Source: Caproiciproducens faecalis (lineage in GTDB: Bacteria; Bacillota; Clostridia; Oscillospirales; Acutalibacteraceae). From it: a stretch of DNA of 64,000 bases. A program made the translations under genes and the position numbers. Under the pieces are notes generated by a model. The model made no database searches. It had not been told where the DNA came from and worked only from the letters and a program-made list of their open reading frames with translations. Below are positions 17,284 through 26,247 of the stretch, one piece after another. The stretch covers positions 62,001 through 126,000 of the forward strand of contig NZ_JAGFNZ010000001.1 in assembly GCF_019448085.1 (NCBI RefSeq). The letters are read 5' to 3'. The stretch's first letter is position 1. Each line of letters opens with the position of its first letter.

Positions 17284-18114
17284 ATGATTGCTCCCGAAAC
17301 AATGCAATATAAAATGGTCTTTTGCGATATTGACGGGACTCTCATAGACTCGGAACACCGTGTTTCTTCGGGCACCATACAAAAAATACAGGAGCTCTAT
17401 CATATCGGCATCCCTTTTATACTTGTTTCGGCGCGTATGCCCTCGGGAATTTTCCCTTTGCAGCGCGAATTGGGAATAAAAGCACCGATTGTTTGTTACA
17501 GCGGCGCACTGATTCTCAATGAATGCGGGGACCCGGTCAGAACAGCTGGGATCGACCGTGAAAAAGCGATTCTTATGGATAGCTTTGTGAAAAGAAAATG
17601 GAAGCAAGTTTGCTGCAGCGCGTATTGCCACGATGACTGGATTGCAGACAATGTTCATGACAAATGGATTTTGCAGGAACAAAGCATTACGGCGTCGGTG
17701 CCGAAAGAAGGCAGGATTTCCGACTTGGTTCCGCAAAAAGGGCATATACATAAGCTTTTGTGCATGGGAGAAGCCGGGGCGATAGCGGACCTCGGCAATG
17801 CACTGAAAGAAAATTTTTCGGGCCTTTCCATTTACCGCTCCAAAGACACCTATCTTGAAATTATGGACGGATCTGCCTCAAAATCGGGCGCGGTCAAGTA
17901 TCTTTGCAAGGCCTATGATATTCCCATTGAGGCTACCGTATCCTTCGGCGACAATTTTAATGACATGGATATGCTGCTTGCCACCGGTACCTGCTTTGCA
18001 ATGGGAAACGCGCCGGCGGAGGTAAAAAGGCAGGCGCGGAATGTGACGGCAGACAACGACCACGAAGGTGTGCTCGCAGGACTTGAACAGTTAATATTCG
18101 CAAAAAACGTTTAA
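17284..18114 (+). CDS. Cof-type HAD-superfamily sugar phosphatase
   Basis: HAD motif I is FCDIDGTL with D15 and D17, motif II is in VSARMPSG, the conserved Lys lies in SKSGAVKYL, and motif IV is SFGDNFNDMDML. The cap is of the large Cof (IIB) type, as in YbiV/YidA. Such enzymes hydrolyse sugar phosphates and similar metabolites; the substrate cannot be told from sequence. It starts 6 bases after the ROK gene and precedes the ABC importer genes, so it may recycle phosphorylated sugars formed in this pathway. Confidence 0.9.
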   Translation: MIAPETMQYKMVFCDIDGTLIDSEHRVSSGTIQKIQELYHIGIPFILVSARMPSGIFPLQRELGIKAPIVCYSGALILNECGDPVRTAGIDREKAILMDSFVKRKWKQVCCSAYCHDDWIADNVHDKWILQEQSITASVPKEGRISDLVPQKGHIHKLLCMGEAGAIADLGNALKENFSGLSIYRSKDTYLEIMDGSASKSGAVKYLCKAYDIPIEATVSFGDNFNDMDMLLATGTCFAMGNAPAEVKRQARNVTADNDHEGVLAGLEQLIFAKNV

Positions 18115-18157
18115 TAAATTTTGCTCGCAGAAATGCAAGCGTATGGGGAGTGAAGTT

Positions 18158-19735
18158 ATGGAACGTCCCTTAATCCTGCAGATGCAAGGTATTACCAAGC
18201 TCTTTCCGGGCGTGCGTGCACTCGACGATGTCACGCTGGAGGTACGTCAAGGCGATATTCACGCAATTTGCGGAGAAAACGGCGCGGGAAAATCAACTTT
18301 GATGAATGTCCTTTCCGGTGTTTATCCTCACGGCTCCTATGAAGGCAAGATTATCTATATGGGGAATGAAATTGCTTTCAGGGACATTAAAGAATCGGAG
18401 AGAGCGGGAATCGCAATTATTCATCAGGAGCTGACAATGATTCCGGAGCTGTCCATTACCGAAAACATTTTTTTGGGAAACGAGACAGTCAATCACGGGC
18501 TGATTGACTGGGACACCGAACGGCGCCGTACAGCCGAGCTGCTTGAGAGGGTAGGGCTGACGATTGACCCCGGCACCCTGATTAAGCACTTGGGCGTGGG
18601 TCAGCAGCAGCTGGTGGAAATTGCAAAGGCGCTTTCCAAAAATGTCAGGCTGCTGATTCTGGATGAGCCGACCTCCGCGCTCAACGAGACCGACTCTGCG
18701 AACCTGTTCGAGCTCATGCGGGGCTTAAAAAGCAGGGATATCACCTGCATTATGATTTCGCACAAGCTCAATGAAATCGCGGAAATAGCCGACGCCGTCA
18801 CAGTCATTCGCGACGGACGCACTGTCGAAAATTTCCACGTTAAAGAAGGACAGATTGATGAGGACTGTATTATCCGCGCTATGGTGGGGCGTTCCATCGA
18901 AAACCGATACCCCTCCCACGAATCCAACCCCGGAGAGGTGATCTTCGAAGTGTCCGACTGGCGCGTGGAAGACCCCGATATTCCGGGACGGCTGATTTGC
19001 AAGGACTCCAACTTCTTTGTCAGAGCGGGAGAAATCGTAGGGTTTGCCGGACTTATGGGCGCGGGAAGAACGGAACTGATGCGATCTATCTTTGGGAGAA
19101 ACTACGGCATCTACCTTGGCGGTTCTATCAAAATCAAGGGCAAGGAAATTCGTGTTGCTTCGGTTTCCTCCGCTATCCGTCAGGGCATTGCCTATGTGCC
19201 GGAAGACCGTAAAAATCTGGGACTCAATCTGATAGATACCATCCGCATTACTACTGTTTCGGCAAATCTAAAGGCAATACTGCGCGGCAGGCTCCTTGAT
19301 TTGGATAAGGAATTTCAGGTTGCCGAACAGCAGCGCTCTTCCTTAAATGTCAAAACGAACAGCGTTAACAGCGGCGTGTCCACCTTGTCCGGCGGGAACC
19401 AGCAAAAGGTTGTTCTGGGCAAGTGGATGTTTACTGAGCCGGAGGTTCTGATTCTTGACGAACCCACCCGCGGGATTGATGTTGGCGCCAAATATGAAAT
19501 CTATCGCCTGATTCAGAAGCTTGCGGATCAGGGGAAAGCAGTTATCATCGTTTCCTCCGAGCTGCCCGAGCTGCTTGGGATATCGGACAGAATCTACACC
19601 GTTTTTGAAGGAAGCATCACCGGCGTGTTAAACCGCCAAGAGGCCAATCAGGAAAAACTCATGAGAATGATGACAAATACCTCTAAATTGGATTCGAACT
19701 CGGAAAGGACGGAAATGCTTTATGAGATATCTTAA
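18158..19735 (+). CDS. mmsA: Monosaccharide ABC importer, duplicated ATP-binding subunit (MmsA/GguA-like)
   Basis: The 525-residue protein contains two ABC domains, as in RbsA/MglA/XylG/GguA. The first has GENGAGKS, the Q-loop IIHQELTM and LGVGQQQLVEIAKAL. The second has the degenerate GLMGAGRT Walker A, YVPEDRKNLG, LSGGNQQKV and LILDEPTRGIDVG. The start ATG lies after GGGGAGTGAAGTT; an in-frame ATG 15 bases upstream has no site. It overlaps the permease gene by 14 bases. With the ChvE-like binding protein two genes on, it forms a CUT2 importer for several monosaccharides; the exact sugars are unknown. Confidence 0.93.
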   Translation: MERPLILQMQGITKLFPGVRALDDVTLEVRQGDIHAICGENGAGKSTLMNVLSGVYPHGSYEGKIIYMGNEIAFRDIKESERAGIAIIHQELTMIPELSITENIFLGNETVNHGLIDWDTERRRTAELLERVGLTIDPGTLIKHLGVGQQQLVEIAKALSKNVRLLILDEPTSALNETDSANLFELMRGLKSRDITCIMISHKLNEIAEIADAVTVIRDGRTVENFHVKEGQIDEDCIIRAMVGRSIENRYPSHESNPGEVIFEVSDWRVEDPDIPGRLICKDSNFFVRAGEIVGFAGLMGAGRTELMRSIFGRNYGIYLGGSIKIKGKEIRVASVSSAIRQGIAYVPEDRKNLGLNLIDTIRITTVSANLKAILRGRLLDLDKEFQVAEQQRSSLNVKTNSVNSGVSTLSGGNQQKVVLGKWMFTEPEVLILDEPTRGIDVGAKYEIYRLIQKLADQGKAVIIVSSELPELLGISDRIYTVFEGSITGVLNRQEANQEKLMRMMTNTSKLDSNSERTEMLYEIS

Positions 19736-20969
19736 GAAAGTACTTGGCGGCGGACTGCGGCAGTACAGCATGGTGATTGCTTTAGTGGCACTTACCCTGA
19801 TCTTTAATATTACTTCGGGAGGAAGGATGATTACCTCCTCCAACTTTCAGAACCTGATATCCGGTAATGCGTATGTGTTGGTACTGGCGATAGGAATGCT
19901 GATGGTGATTGTAATCGGACAGATCGACCTATCTGTCGGCTCGGTGGCCGGATTCTCCGGAATGGTGATGGCTCTTGCGGCGCGGGACCTTGGATGGCCG
20001 TGGTGGCTCGCGGTGCTTCTCAGCCTTGCAATCGGCGCTGCTGCCGGAGCGTGGCAAGGGTTCTGGCTCTCCAGATTCGGGATTCCCGGCTTTATTACGA
20101 CCTTGGGCGGCATGATGATTTTCCGCGGCGGCGTCATCTGGATTTCCAAGTCCATCTCGGTGCCGGCACCGACGGAACTCAAAGTGTTTGGCTCTGGGTA
20201 TTTGCCCGAATGGGGCCCTGCTTTTACAGGAATGAACAACTCGACACTGCTGCTGGGCATCCTTGCGATCGCCGCTTTCGCTTTTACACAATTACGCCGG
20301 CGTAAACGTTCGGCAGCTCTGACCGGAAAAACAGAGGAGCTTTGGCCGGTGGTGGTTCGGATTATTTTGGTTGCTGTTGTCATTGGTTACATAACATGGA
20401 TTTTCGGTACCGGGCGTACCGGCACATCGTTCCCCATACCGGGTCTGATCCTTGTGGTTTTGGTCATCATTTATAATACCATTACTCAGCGCACCAGATT
20501 TGGCCGCCATGTCTACGCGGTTGGGGGCAACAAAACATCGGCTGCGCTGTCCGGTGTGAATGTTCAGAAAACTTATTTCCTCACGATGCTGAATATGTCC
20601 CTGCTTGCGGCTTTGGCTGGAATTATGTTTGTGGGCCGGTCAACCGCGGCTGGTCCGTCGGATGGAACCGGATGGGAAATGGACGCCATTGCGTCGGTCT
20701 TTATCGGCGGCGCGGCTGTTTCGGGTGGTGTTGGAACCATTACTGCCACAATGGTCGGCGGACTGGTGATGGCCGTTCTCAACTCCGGGCTGATGCTCAT
20801 GGGTGTCGGTGCTGACCGTACTCAGGTTATTAAGGGCTTTGTACTGCTTGCTGCGGTTGCTTTCGATGTTTTCAACAAGCAACAGGGCCGCGCATCCATC
20901 ATAGGAAGACTGTTTCCCGCAAAGGAAGGCAAACCTCAAGAAGCTAACCCTGCCAGCAGCGATTCGTGA
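19722..20969 (+). CDS. mmsB: Monosaccharide ABC importer, permease subunit (MmsB/GguB-like)
   Basis: A 415-residue polytopic protein of the BPD_transp_2 (RbsC/XylH/GguB) type with about ten hydrophobic segments. Recognisable patterns are LVLAIGMLMVIVIGQIDLSVG, GIPGFITTLGGMMIFRG, and GRHVYAVGGNKTSAALSG in the cytoplasmic loop. The loop segment near residues 185-215 (LRRRKRSAALTGKTEEL) is the insert typical of the XylH/GguB branch. It starts inside the 3' end of mmsA and is followed by the binding-protein gene. Confidence 0.93.
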   Translation: MRYLKKVLGGGLRQYSMVIALVALTLIFNITSGGRMITSSNFQNLISGNAYVLVLAIGMLMVIVIGQIDLSVGSVAGFSGMVMALAARDLGWPWWLAVLLSLAIGAAAGAWQGFWLSRFGIPGFITTLGGMMIFRGGVIWISKSISVPAPTELKVFGSGYLPEWGPAFTGMNNSTLLLGILAIAAFAFTQLRRRKRSAALTGKTEELWPVVVRIILVAVVIGYITWIFGTGRTGTSFPIPGLILVVLVIIYNTITQRTRFGRHVYAVGGNKTSAALSGVNVQKTYFLTMLNMSLLAALAGIMFVGRSTAAGPSDGTGWEMDAIASVFIGGAAVSGGVGTITATMVGGLVMAVLNSGLMLMGVGADRTQVIKGFVLLAAVAFDVFNKQQGRASIIGRLFPAKEGKPQEANPASSDS

Positions 20970-21025
20970 AAAACTGATGGCCGGGCCTTGCATATTAGTC
21001 GAAGGACTTAAAACAGGAGGTTAAT

Positions 21026-22165
21026 ATGAAAAAGAAAAAGTGTCTATCTCAGATTCTTGTAGCATCGCTCATCATGTCAATGGCACTGACCGGCTGCGGC
21101 GGAGCACGGCAGGCCGAAAGCTCTGCCGCCCCTGCGGCTGAATCGGCCGCATCGGTTGCTTCAGCCCCCGCTGCTTCAGGCGCTGCCGGATTTGCCGCGG
21201 ACTCAACCATTGGTGTTGCGCTGCCCTGGCTTGGCACCCAGAACTGGAAAGAAGCCGATGAAATGTTCAGAACCCAGTTGGCAGCGGCTGGTTTTAAGGC
21301 AATCGTTCAGCACGCGGACAACAAGGTTCCTCAGCAGCAGCAGCAGATTGAGTCTATGATTCAGAACGGCGCCAAAGTCATCGTCGTCGGCCCTGTCGAC
21401 GGTTCACAGCTCGGTTCGGTTCTGGAAGAAGCAAAGGCGGCCAACATCACTGTGATTGGTTATGACCGTCTCATTGAAAACACCACCGGTATTGACGGTG
21501 TGGTACAGTTTGGCAGTGTAAAGACCGGCGAACTGCAGGGTCAGGCTCTGCTCGACGGACTGGCAGCTAAGAAGGGCAAGGGCCCGTACAACATCGAGCT
21601 GTTCGGCGGCGGACCTGCCGACCCCAACGCTCCCAACTTCTTTAAGGGCGCCATGACAGTGCTCCAGCCCAAGATTGACGACGGTACGCTGGTTGTCGTA
21701 TCCGGTCAGAAAGATTTTACCCAGTGCGCAACTTTGGACTGGGATAACTCCAAAGCTCAGGCCCGTATGGACTCCCTCCTCTCCGGTTTCTATTCGAAAA
21801 AGGAAATTGACGGCGTTCTTTCTCCCAATGACGGCATCGCCCGCGCGATCATTACCGCGTCTGAGCAGGCCGGTCAGAAGATTCCCGTTGTTTCAGGCCT
21901 TGACGCCGAGAACGAGTCTGTTGAGTGGATTTGGTCGGGCAAACAGTATTCTACCGTAGCCAAGCCAACCGACCTTCTGGTAGGCAAAACGATTGAAATC
22001 ATCAAGTCTCTGCAGGCAGGCAGTGGGATGCCCGCACCCACCACAAAAGTGAACAATGGCAAGACGGACGTCGGTGTCTATGAGCTTGCTCCGCTTGTTG
22101 TTACAAAGGAAAATGCAAAAGAGGTATTTGCGAAAGACGCCGGCCGCCTGGCACTCTTGAAATAG
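21026..22165 (+). CDS. chvE: ChvE-like multiple-sugar binding lipoprotein
   Basis: A lipoprotein signal peptide ends in LTGC with C24 as the lipidated residue, followed by an Ala/Ser-rich linker to about residue 55. The mature part is a Peripla_BP_4 sugar-binding fold of the ChvE/XylF branch: IGVALPWLGTQNW, QQQQQIESMIQNGAKVIVVGPVDG, IGYDRLI, VVSGLDAENESVEWI and QYSTVAKP. It would capture monosaccharides outside the membrane and pass them to MmsB. The ribosome binding site AACAGGAGGTTAAT is strong, in line with the high expression usual for binding proteins. Confidence 0.93.
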   Translation: MKKKKCLSQILVASLIMSMALTGCGGARQAESSAAPAAESAASVASAPAASGAAGFAADSTIGVALPWLGTQNWKEADEMFRTQLAAAGFKAIVQHADNKVPQQQQQIESMIQNGAKVIVVGPVDGSQLGSVLEEAKAANITVIGYDRLIENTTGIDGVVQFGSVKTGELQGQALLDGLAAKKGKGPYNIELFGGGPADPNAPNFFKGAMTVLQPKIDDGTLVVVSGQKDFTQCATLDWDNSKAQARMDSLLSGFYSKKEIDGVLSPNDGIARAIITASEQAGQKIPVVSGLDAENESVEWIWSGKQYSTVAKPTDLLVGKTIEIIKSLQAGSGMPAPTTKVNNGKTDVGVYELAPLVVTKENAKEVFAKDAGRLALLK

Positions 22166-22548
22166 GAAATTCTAAGACTGTATGCGTAAGTGAGAAATGC
22201 CGCCCAGACGGCCCATCTATGAATACAGGTTCTGGGCTCTTGTTGGAGGACGGCAAAGGATTATCCTTTGCCGTCCGATTTGTAGGCGCGGAAATTATTG
22301 ATGAATTGAGCATTCATATGAAATTGCAGTGGTGTCAGATGATATTGCTTTGGGCGCAGGGATGAACCCGCTTGAGAAAATTCCCGACAATCGGAAACAT
22401 AATTGAAATCGGCACTTCTTTTGTGCTAAAATAAAACGCAGAGCATGCATTTGACTGTGCAGTCGGAGCAATGGCCGCAGCTTGCGGGCTTCTGCCGCGA
22501 AACCGACGCAGACTTCAAACTGTATAAATTTTTTTCGGGAGTGATTGA
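22166..22548. other. Intergenic stretch with hairpin and possible gene remnant
   Basis: No intact gene is visible. It holds a 13-bp stem hairpin (22248-22276). It also holds a frame at 22304-22402 coding the protein-like stretch IAVVSDDIALGAGMNPLEKI and ending PDNRKHN then TGA, which lacks a start and which I cannot assign. An AT-rich leader precedes the kinase gene. Confidence 0.5.
22248..22276 (+). terminator. Hairpin after the ChvE-like gene, possible terminator
   Basis: A perfect 13-bp stem GGACGGCAAAGGA / TCCTTTGCCGTCC with loop TTA. The following bases (GATTTGTAGG) are not a clear T-run, so it may be a weak terminator or an mRNA-stabilising 3' hairpin. Confidence 0.55.
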
Positions 22549-23517
22549 ATGTTCGATTTAGTCGCGTTGGGTGAGCTACTGATTGATTTTACATACCACG
22601 GCAGAAGCGAAAACGGGATGCGCCTGTTTGAGCAAAACCCCGGCGGAGCGCCCGCAAACGTGCTCTGCGTCGCCTCGAACTTAGGCTTAAGCACTTCGTT
22701 TATCGGCAAGGTGGGCAAGGATATGCACGGAGATTATCTGCGCAGGGTTCTTGAAGAAAGGGGCGTAGACACCAGCGGGCTGATTAGCGCGGAGGATGTG
22801 TTTACGACACTTGCGTTTGTTGAGTTGTCTGAAACAGGCGAGCGCAAATTTTCCTTTTCCCGCAAGCCCGGTGCGGACACTTGCCTTTCAGTGGGCGAGG
22901 TTAAGCGCGAGTTGGCAGAAGGGTGCAGGATTTTCCACTTCGGTTCCCTCTCACTGACCGATGAGCCTTCGCGTTCTGCGACAATAGAAGCGGTGAAAAC
23001 CGCAAAAAAGGCCAGAGCCATTATCTCTTACGACCCGAATTACCGTGCTCCGCTCTGGAAAAGTGAGGACGAAGCCGCCAAGATCATGCAAAGCGTCCTT
23101 CCTTTTGCGGACATTGTAAAAATCAGCGACGAGGAAGTCGGGCTCATAACAGGCGAATCTTCTCCCGAGGCCGCCGCCGAGTCTCTTTTCCAAAAAGGGA
23201 TCTCCTGCGCGGTGGTTACGCTTGGCAGCAACGGCGCCTATGCCGCAGTGGAAGGCGCGTCCGCGCTTGTTTCCGTTCCCGATGTTCCGGTGGTTGACAC
23301 CACAGGCGCCGGAGACGCTTTTTGGGGCGGATTTCTCTATAAGCTGACCGTGAGCGGGCTTCGCCCCAATGAGCTTCGGGAAGCACAACTCCGGGATTTC
23401 ACCGAATTTGCCAACGCGGTCGCCTCGCTGTGCGTTCAAAAGCGCGGGGGGATACCGGCAATGCCTACAATAGACATGGTCAGGGATTTTCTTGGACGAA
23501 CAGGGAAACCCCTGTGA
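22549..23517 (+). CDS. PfkB-family carbohydrate kinase (fructokinase-like)
   Basis: The 322 residues carry both PfkB signatures: GGAPANVLCVASNLG near the N-terminus and DTTGAGDAFWGG at 250-261 with catalytic D256. ALGELLIDF and FEQNPGGAPANV are typical of the ScrK/fructokinase branch, so ATP-dependent phosphorylation of fructose or a similar ketose or keto-sugar acid is likely. The substrate is not certain. It follows the monosaccharide importer after 383 bases and is closed by its own terminator. Confidence 0.9.
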   Translation: MFDLVALGELLIDFTYHGRSENGMRLFEQNPGGAPANVLCVASNLGLSTSFIGKVGKDMHGDYLRRVLEERGVDTSGLISAEDVFTTLAFVELSETGERKFSFSRKPGADTCLSVGEVKRELAEGCRIFHFGSLSLTDEPSRSATIEAVKTAKKARAIISYDPNYRAPLWKSEDEAAKIMQSVLPFADIVKISDEEVGLITGESSPEAAAESLFQKGISCAVVTLGSNGAYAAVEGASALVSVPDVPVVDTTGAGDAFWGGFLYKLTVSGLRPNELREAQLRDFTEFANAVASLCVQKRGGIPAMPTIDMVRDFLGRTGKPL

Positions 23518-23636
23518 AACGCCGCAGTAAAGCCGGTGGCAATATTTGTATGCGGAAGGAAACAAGGAAAAATCGGAAAAGACTTCAATAAAGATTTCCC
23601 AATGGTTCAATGAAAACAAGGATGTAAAAAAATAAG

Positions 23637-23682
23637 GCAAGGCACCCTGCGTCGGATTTCGCAGAGTGCCTTGCTCGTTTTT
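23637..23682 (+). terminator. Rho-independent terminator after the PfkB kinase
   Basis: GCAAGGCAC-C-CTGCG pairs with CGCAG-A-GTGCCTTGC around an 8-base loop and is followed by TCGTTTTTG. The 23518-23798 gap otherwise holds only the candidate promoter for the next gene. Confidence 0.85.
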
Positions 23683-23734
23683 GTGCTCTTTCTAAAGCTA
23701 TACAAGAATATACAATTAAGTACAACATCTGTTA

Positions 23735-23763
23735 TTTATTCAATTTTGGATCTGTTCTATAAT
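23735..23763 (+). promoter_or_regulatory. Candidate promoter of the GH94-mutase pair
   Basis: A perfect TATAAT (23758-23763) lies 17 bases after a weak -35 (TTTATT). The leader would be about 30 bases and contains AAAGGAGAATTGGGAGA before the ATG. Confidence 0.55.
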
Positions 23764-23798
23764 GGATTCAGAATAGAGACCAAAGGAGAATTGGGAGA

Positions 23799-26195
23799 AT
23801 GAGGTACGGTTATTTTGACAATAAAAATAGGGAGTATGTCATTGATCGCGTAAACACACCGGTTCCATGGACAAATTATATCGGTGTAAACGATATATGC
23901 GCTGTTCTCAGCCAAACCGCAGACGGTTATGTTTTTTATCAATCTCCGCAGTACCACCGCATTACGCGCTTTCGCCCGAACGCGCCGATCAGCCGCCCCG
24001 GACATTATGTGTATCTTCGTGATGACGACACCGGCGAGTATTGGAGCATTTCGTGGCAGCCTGTCGGAAAAGATTTGACCAAAGCGAAATATGAATGCAG
24101 GCATGGTCTTTCCTACTCGAAATATCGCTGTGATTATCAGGACATTTCCGCCTCGCAGACCGTGTTTATCCCTCTGAATGAGCCGGTCGAGCTCTGGGAT
24201 GTGGTGCTGAAAAACAACGGAACCCGGCCGCGTCGGCTCAGCGTTTATTCTTACCTTGAGTTTTCGTTCCATCAAATCGATATGGACAATCAGAATTTTC
24301 AGATGAGCCTGTATGCCTCGGGTTCCAGTTATGCAGACGGCATCATTGAATATGACCTTTATTATGAAGAATTGGGGTACCAGTGGTTTACCTCCAGCTT
24401 TGAACCCGACGGATTCGACTGTCTGCGCGACAGTTTTTTGGGCGCTTACCGCGACGAAAGCAATCCGGTTGCGGTCGAAAAAGGGGAATGCTCCGGCAGC
24501 TTTGAAAAAACGGGCAACCACTGTGCCGTCCTGCAAAAGAAACTTGTTCTGCAGCCGGGGGAGGATGTTCGGCTTACCTTTTTGCTGGGTGAGGGAAAAC
24601 GGGAAGCGGCCGTTTCCGTAAGAAAAAAATATTCTGATCCGGCCAACGTGGACAAAGCGTTTTCCGATCTTGCGGCTTTCTGGGAGGAAAAGCTCGGCAA
24701 GCTGCAGGTCGGCACTCCAAATCAGGGAATGAACACTTCGTTAAACATTTGGAATTTATATCAGTCCGAAGTAAATATTCTATTTTCGCGTTTTGCCTCG
24801 TTTGTTGAAGTGGGCGGCAGAACCGGCCTGGGCTTCCGTGATACCTCCCAGGATGCGATGACCATCGCGTCGTCCAACCCGGAAAAGTGCAGGAAGCGCA
24901 TTGTTGAGCTTTGCCGCGGTCTCACACAACAGGGCTACGGGCTGCACCTGTTCCAGCCGGAGTGGTTTGACCCTAAGCTTCGGGGAAAACAGCAGAGCTT
25001 CAAATCCCCGACTGTGGTTCCCACTCCCAGCAGGGAGGAAATGATTCACTCCATCAAGGACGCCTGCTCGGACGACGCACTTTGGCTGATCGCCGCAATC
25101 AGCGAATACATTAAGGAAACAGGGGAAGTTTCCCTTCTGGATGAAACGGTTACCTACGCCGACGGCGGAGAGGATACGGTCTATCAGCACATGATGCGGA
25201 TTCTTGATTTTTCCGACAAACAGGTTGGCGCCACCGGCATTTGCAAGGGACTCCGCGCCGACTGGAATGACTGCCTGAATTTAGGCGGTGGGGAAAGCGC
25301 CATGGTTTCTTTCCTGCACTACTGGGCAATCCGGCATTTTCTTGATTTGTCCCGATTTATCGGAAAAACGGAAGAAACGGAAAAATATGAAAAGATGGCC
25401 GCAAAGGTGAAAAAGGCATGTAACGATAACCTGTGGGACGGGGAGTGGTATATCCGCGGGATTACCGCCAATGGCAGGAAAATCGGTACCCATAACGATC
25501 AGGAGGGCAAGGTACATATTGAGTCCAACACCTGGGCGGTTTTTTCCGGTGTGGCTGACCCTGACCGCGCGGTCAAGGCGATGGATTCCGTTGATAAATA
25601 CCTCTACACAAAATATGGTTTGATGCTCAATGCGCCGTCCTATACAAAGAGTGATGACGAAATTGGGTTTGTCACGCGGGTCTATCCCGGCGTGAAGGAA
25701 AACGGTTCGATTTTCAGTCATCCGAATCCGTGGGCGTGGTGTGCGGAGGCGACCCTTGGACGGGGTGACCGGGCAATGAAATTTTACAATGCCCTGCTGC
25801 CCTATAACCAGAATGATGAAATAGAAGTCCGGCAGTCGGAGCCCTATTCTTACTGCCAGTTTGTAATGGGAAAAGACCATACCGCCTTTGGGCGGGCAAG
25901 GCATCCGTTTATGACGGGCTCGGGCGGCTGGGCTTATTTTGCCGCAACCAGGTATCTTCTGGGCGTCAGGCCGGACTTTGACTGCCTGATTGTTGACCCG
26001 TGCATTCCAAAGGATTGGAGCGGCTTTGACGTTACCCGCGTCTGGCGCGGCGCGGCCTATCAGATTCATGTTGAGAATCCGAGCGGTGTCAGTAAAGGGG
26101 TAAAAACAATAGAGCTGGACGGGAAAGCCGTTTCCGGCGGAATTCCGGTGCAGAAAGCGGGAACACAGCACCGGGTGAAGGTCGTTATGGGATAA
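23799..26195 (+). CDS. GH94 glycoside phosphorylase, N,N'-diacetylchitobiose phosphorylase type
   Basis: This is a full-length (798 residues) GH94 enzyme: the N-terminal beta-sandwich opens with MRYGYFDNKNREYVI, then the helical barrel. The segment ADWNDC at 487-492 holds the catalytic Asp (D488-W-N-D491). GH94 enzymes split a beta-glycoside with phosphate to give an alpha-sugar-1-phosphate. Stretches such as RPGHYVYLRDDDTGEYWSIS, SPTVVPTPSREE and KENGSIFSHPNPWAW match, as far as I recall, diacetylchitobiose phosphorylase better than cellobiose phosphorylase. A phosphomutase gene follows directly, as expected for using the sugar-1-phosphate. Cellobiose or another disaccharide stays possible. 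There is no signal peptide, so the enzyme works in the cytoplasm. Confidence 0.85.
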   Translation: MRYGYFDNKNREYVIDRVNTPVPWTNYIGVNDICAVLSQTADGYVFYQSPQYHRITRFRPNAPISRPGHYVYLRDDDTGEYWSISWQPVGKDLTKAKYECRHGLSYSKYRCDYQDISASQTVFIPLNEPVELWDVVLKNNGTRPRRLSVYSYLEFSFHQIDMDNQNFQMSLYASGSSYADGIIEYDLYYEELGYQWFTSSFEPDGFDCLRDSFLGAYRDESNPVAVEKGECSGSFEKTGNHCAVLQKKLVLQPGEDVRLTFLLGEGKREAAVSVRKKYSDPANVDKAFSDLAAFWEEKLGKLQVGTPNQGMNTSLNIWNLYQSEVNILFSRFASFVEVGGRTGLGFRDTSQDAMTIASSNPEKCRKRIVELCRGLTQQGYGLHLFQPEWFDPKLRGKQQSFKSPTVVPTPSREEMIHSIKDACSDDALWLIAAISEYIKETGEVSLLDETVTYADGGEDTVYQHMMRILDFSDKQVGATGICKGLRADWNDCLNLGGGESAMVSFLHYWAIRHFLDLSRFIGKTEETEKYEKMAAKVKKACNDNLWDGEWYIRGITANGRKIGTHNDQEGKVHIESNTWAVFSGVADPDRAVKAMDSVDKYLYTKYGLMLNAPSYTKSDDEIGFVTRVYPGVKENGSIFSHPNPWAWCAEATLGRGDRAMKFYNALLPYNQNDEIEVRQSEPYSYCQFVMGKDHTAFGRARHPFMTGSGGWAYFAATRYLLGVRPDFDCLIVDPCIPKDWSGFDVTRVWRGAAYQIHVENPSGVSKGVKTIELDGKAVSGGIPVQKAGTQHRVKVVMG

Positions 26196-26247
26196 ACAGC
26201 TCGCCGTGCAGAGCAGTTTGGTGTACGGAGAAAAGTGCGGTGAAGAT

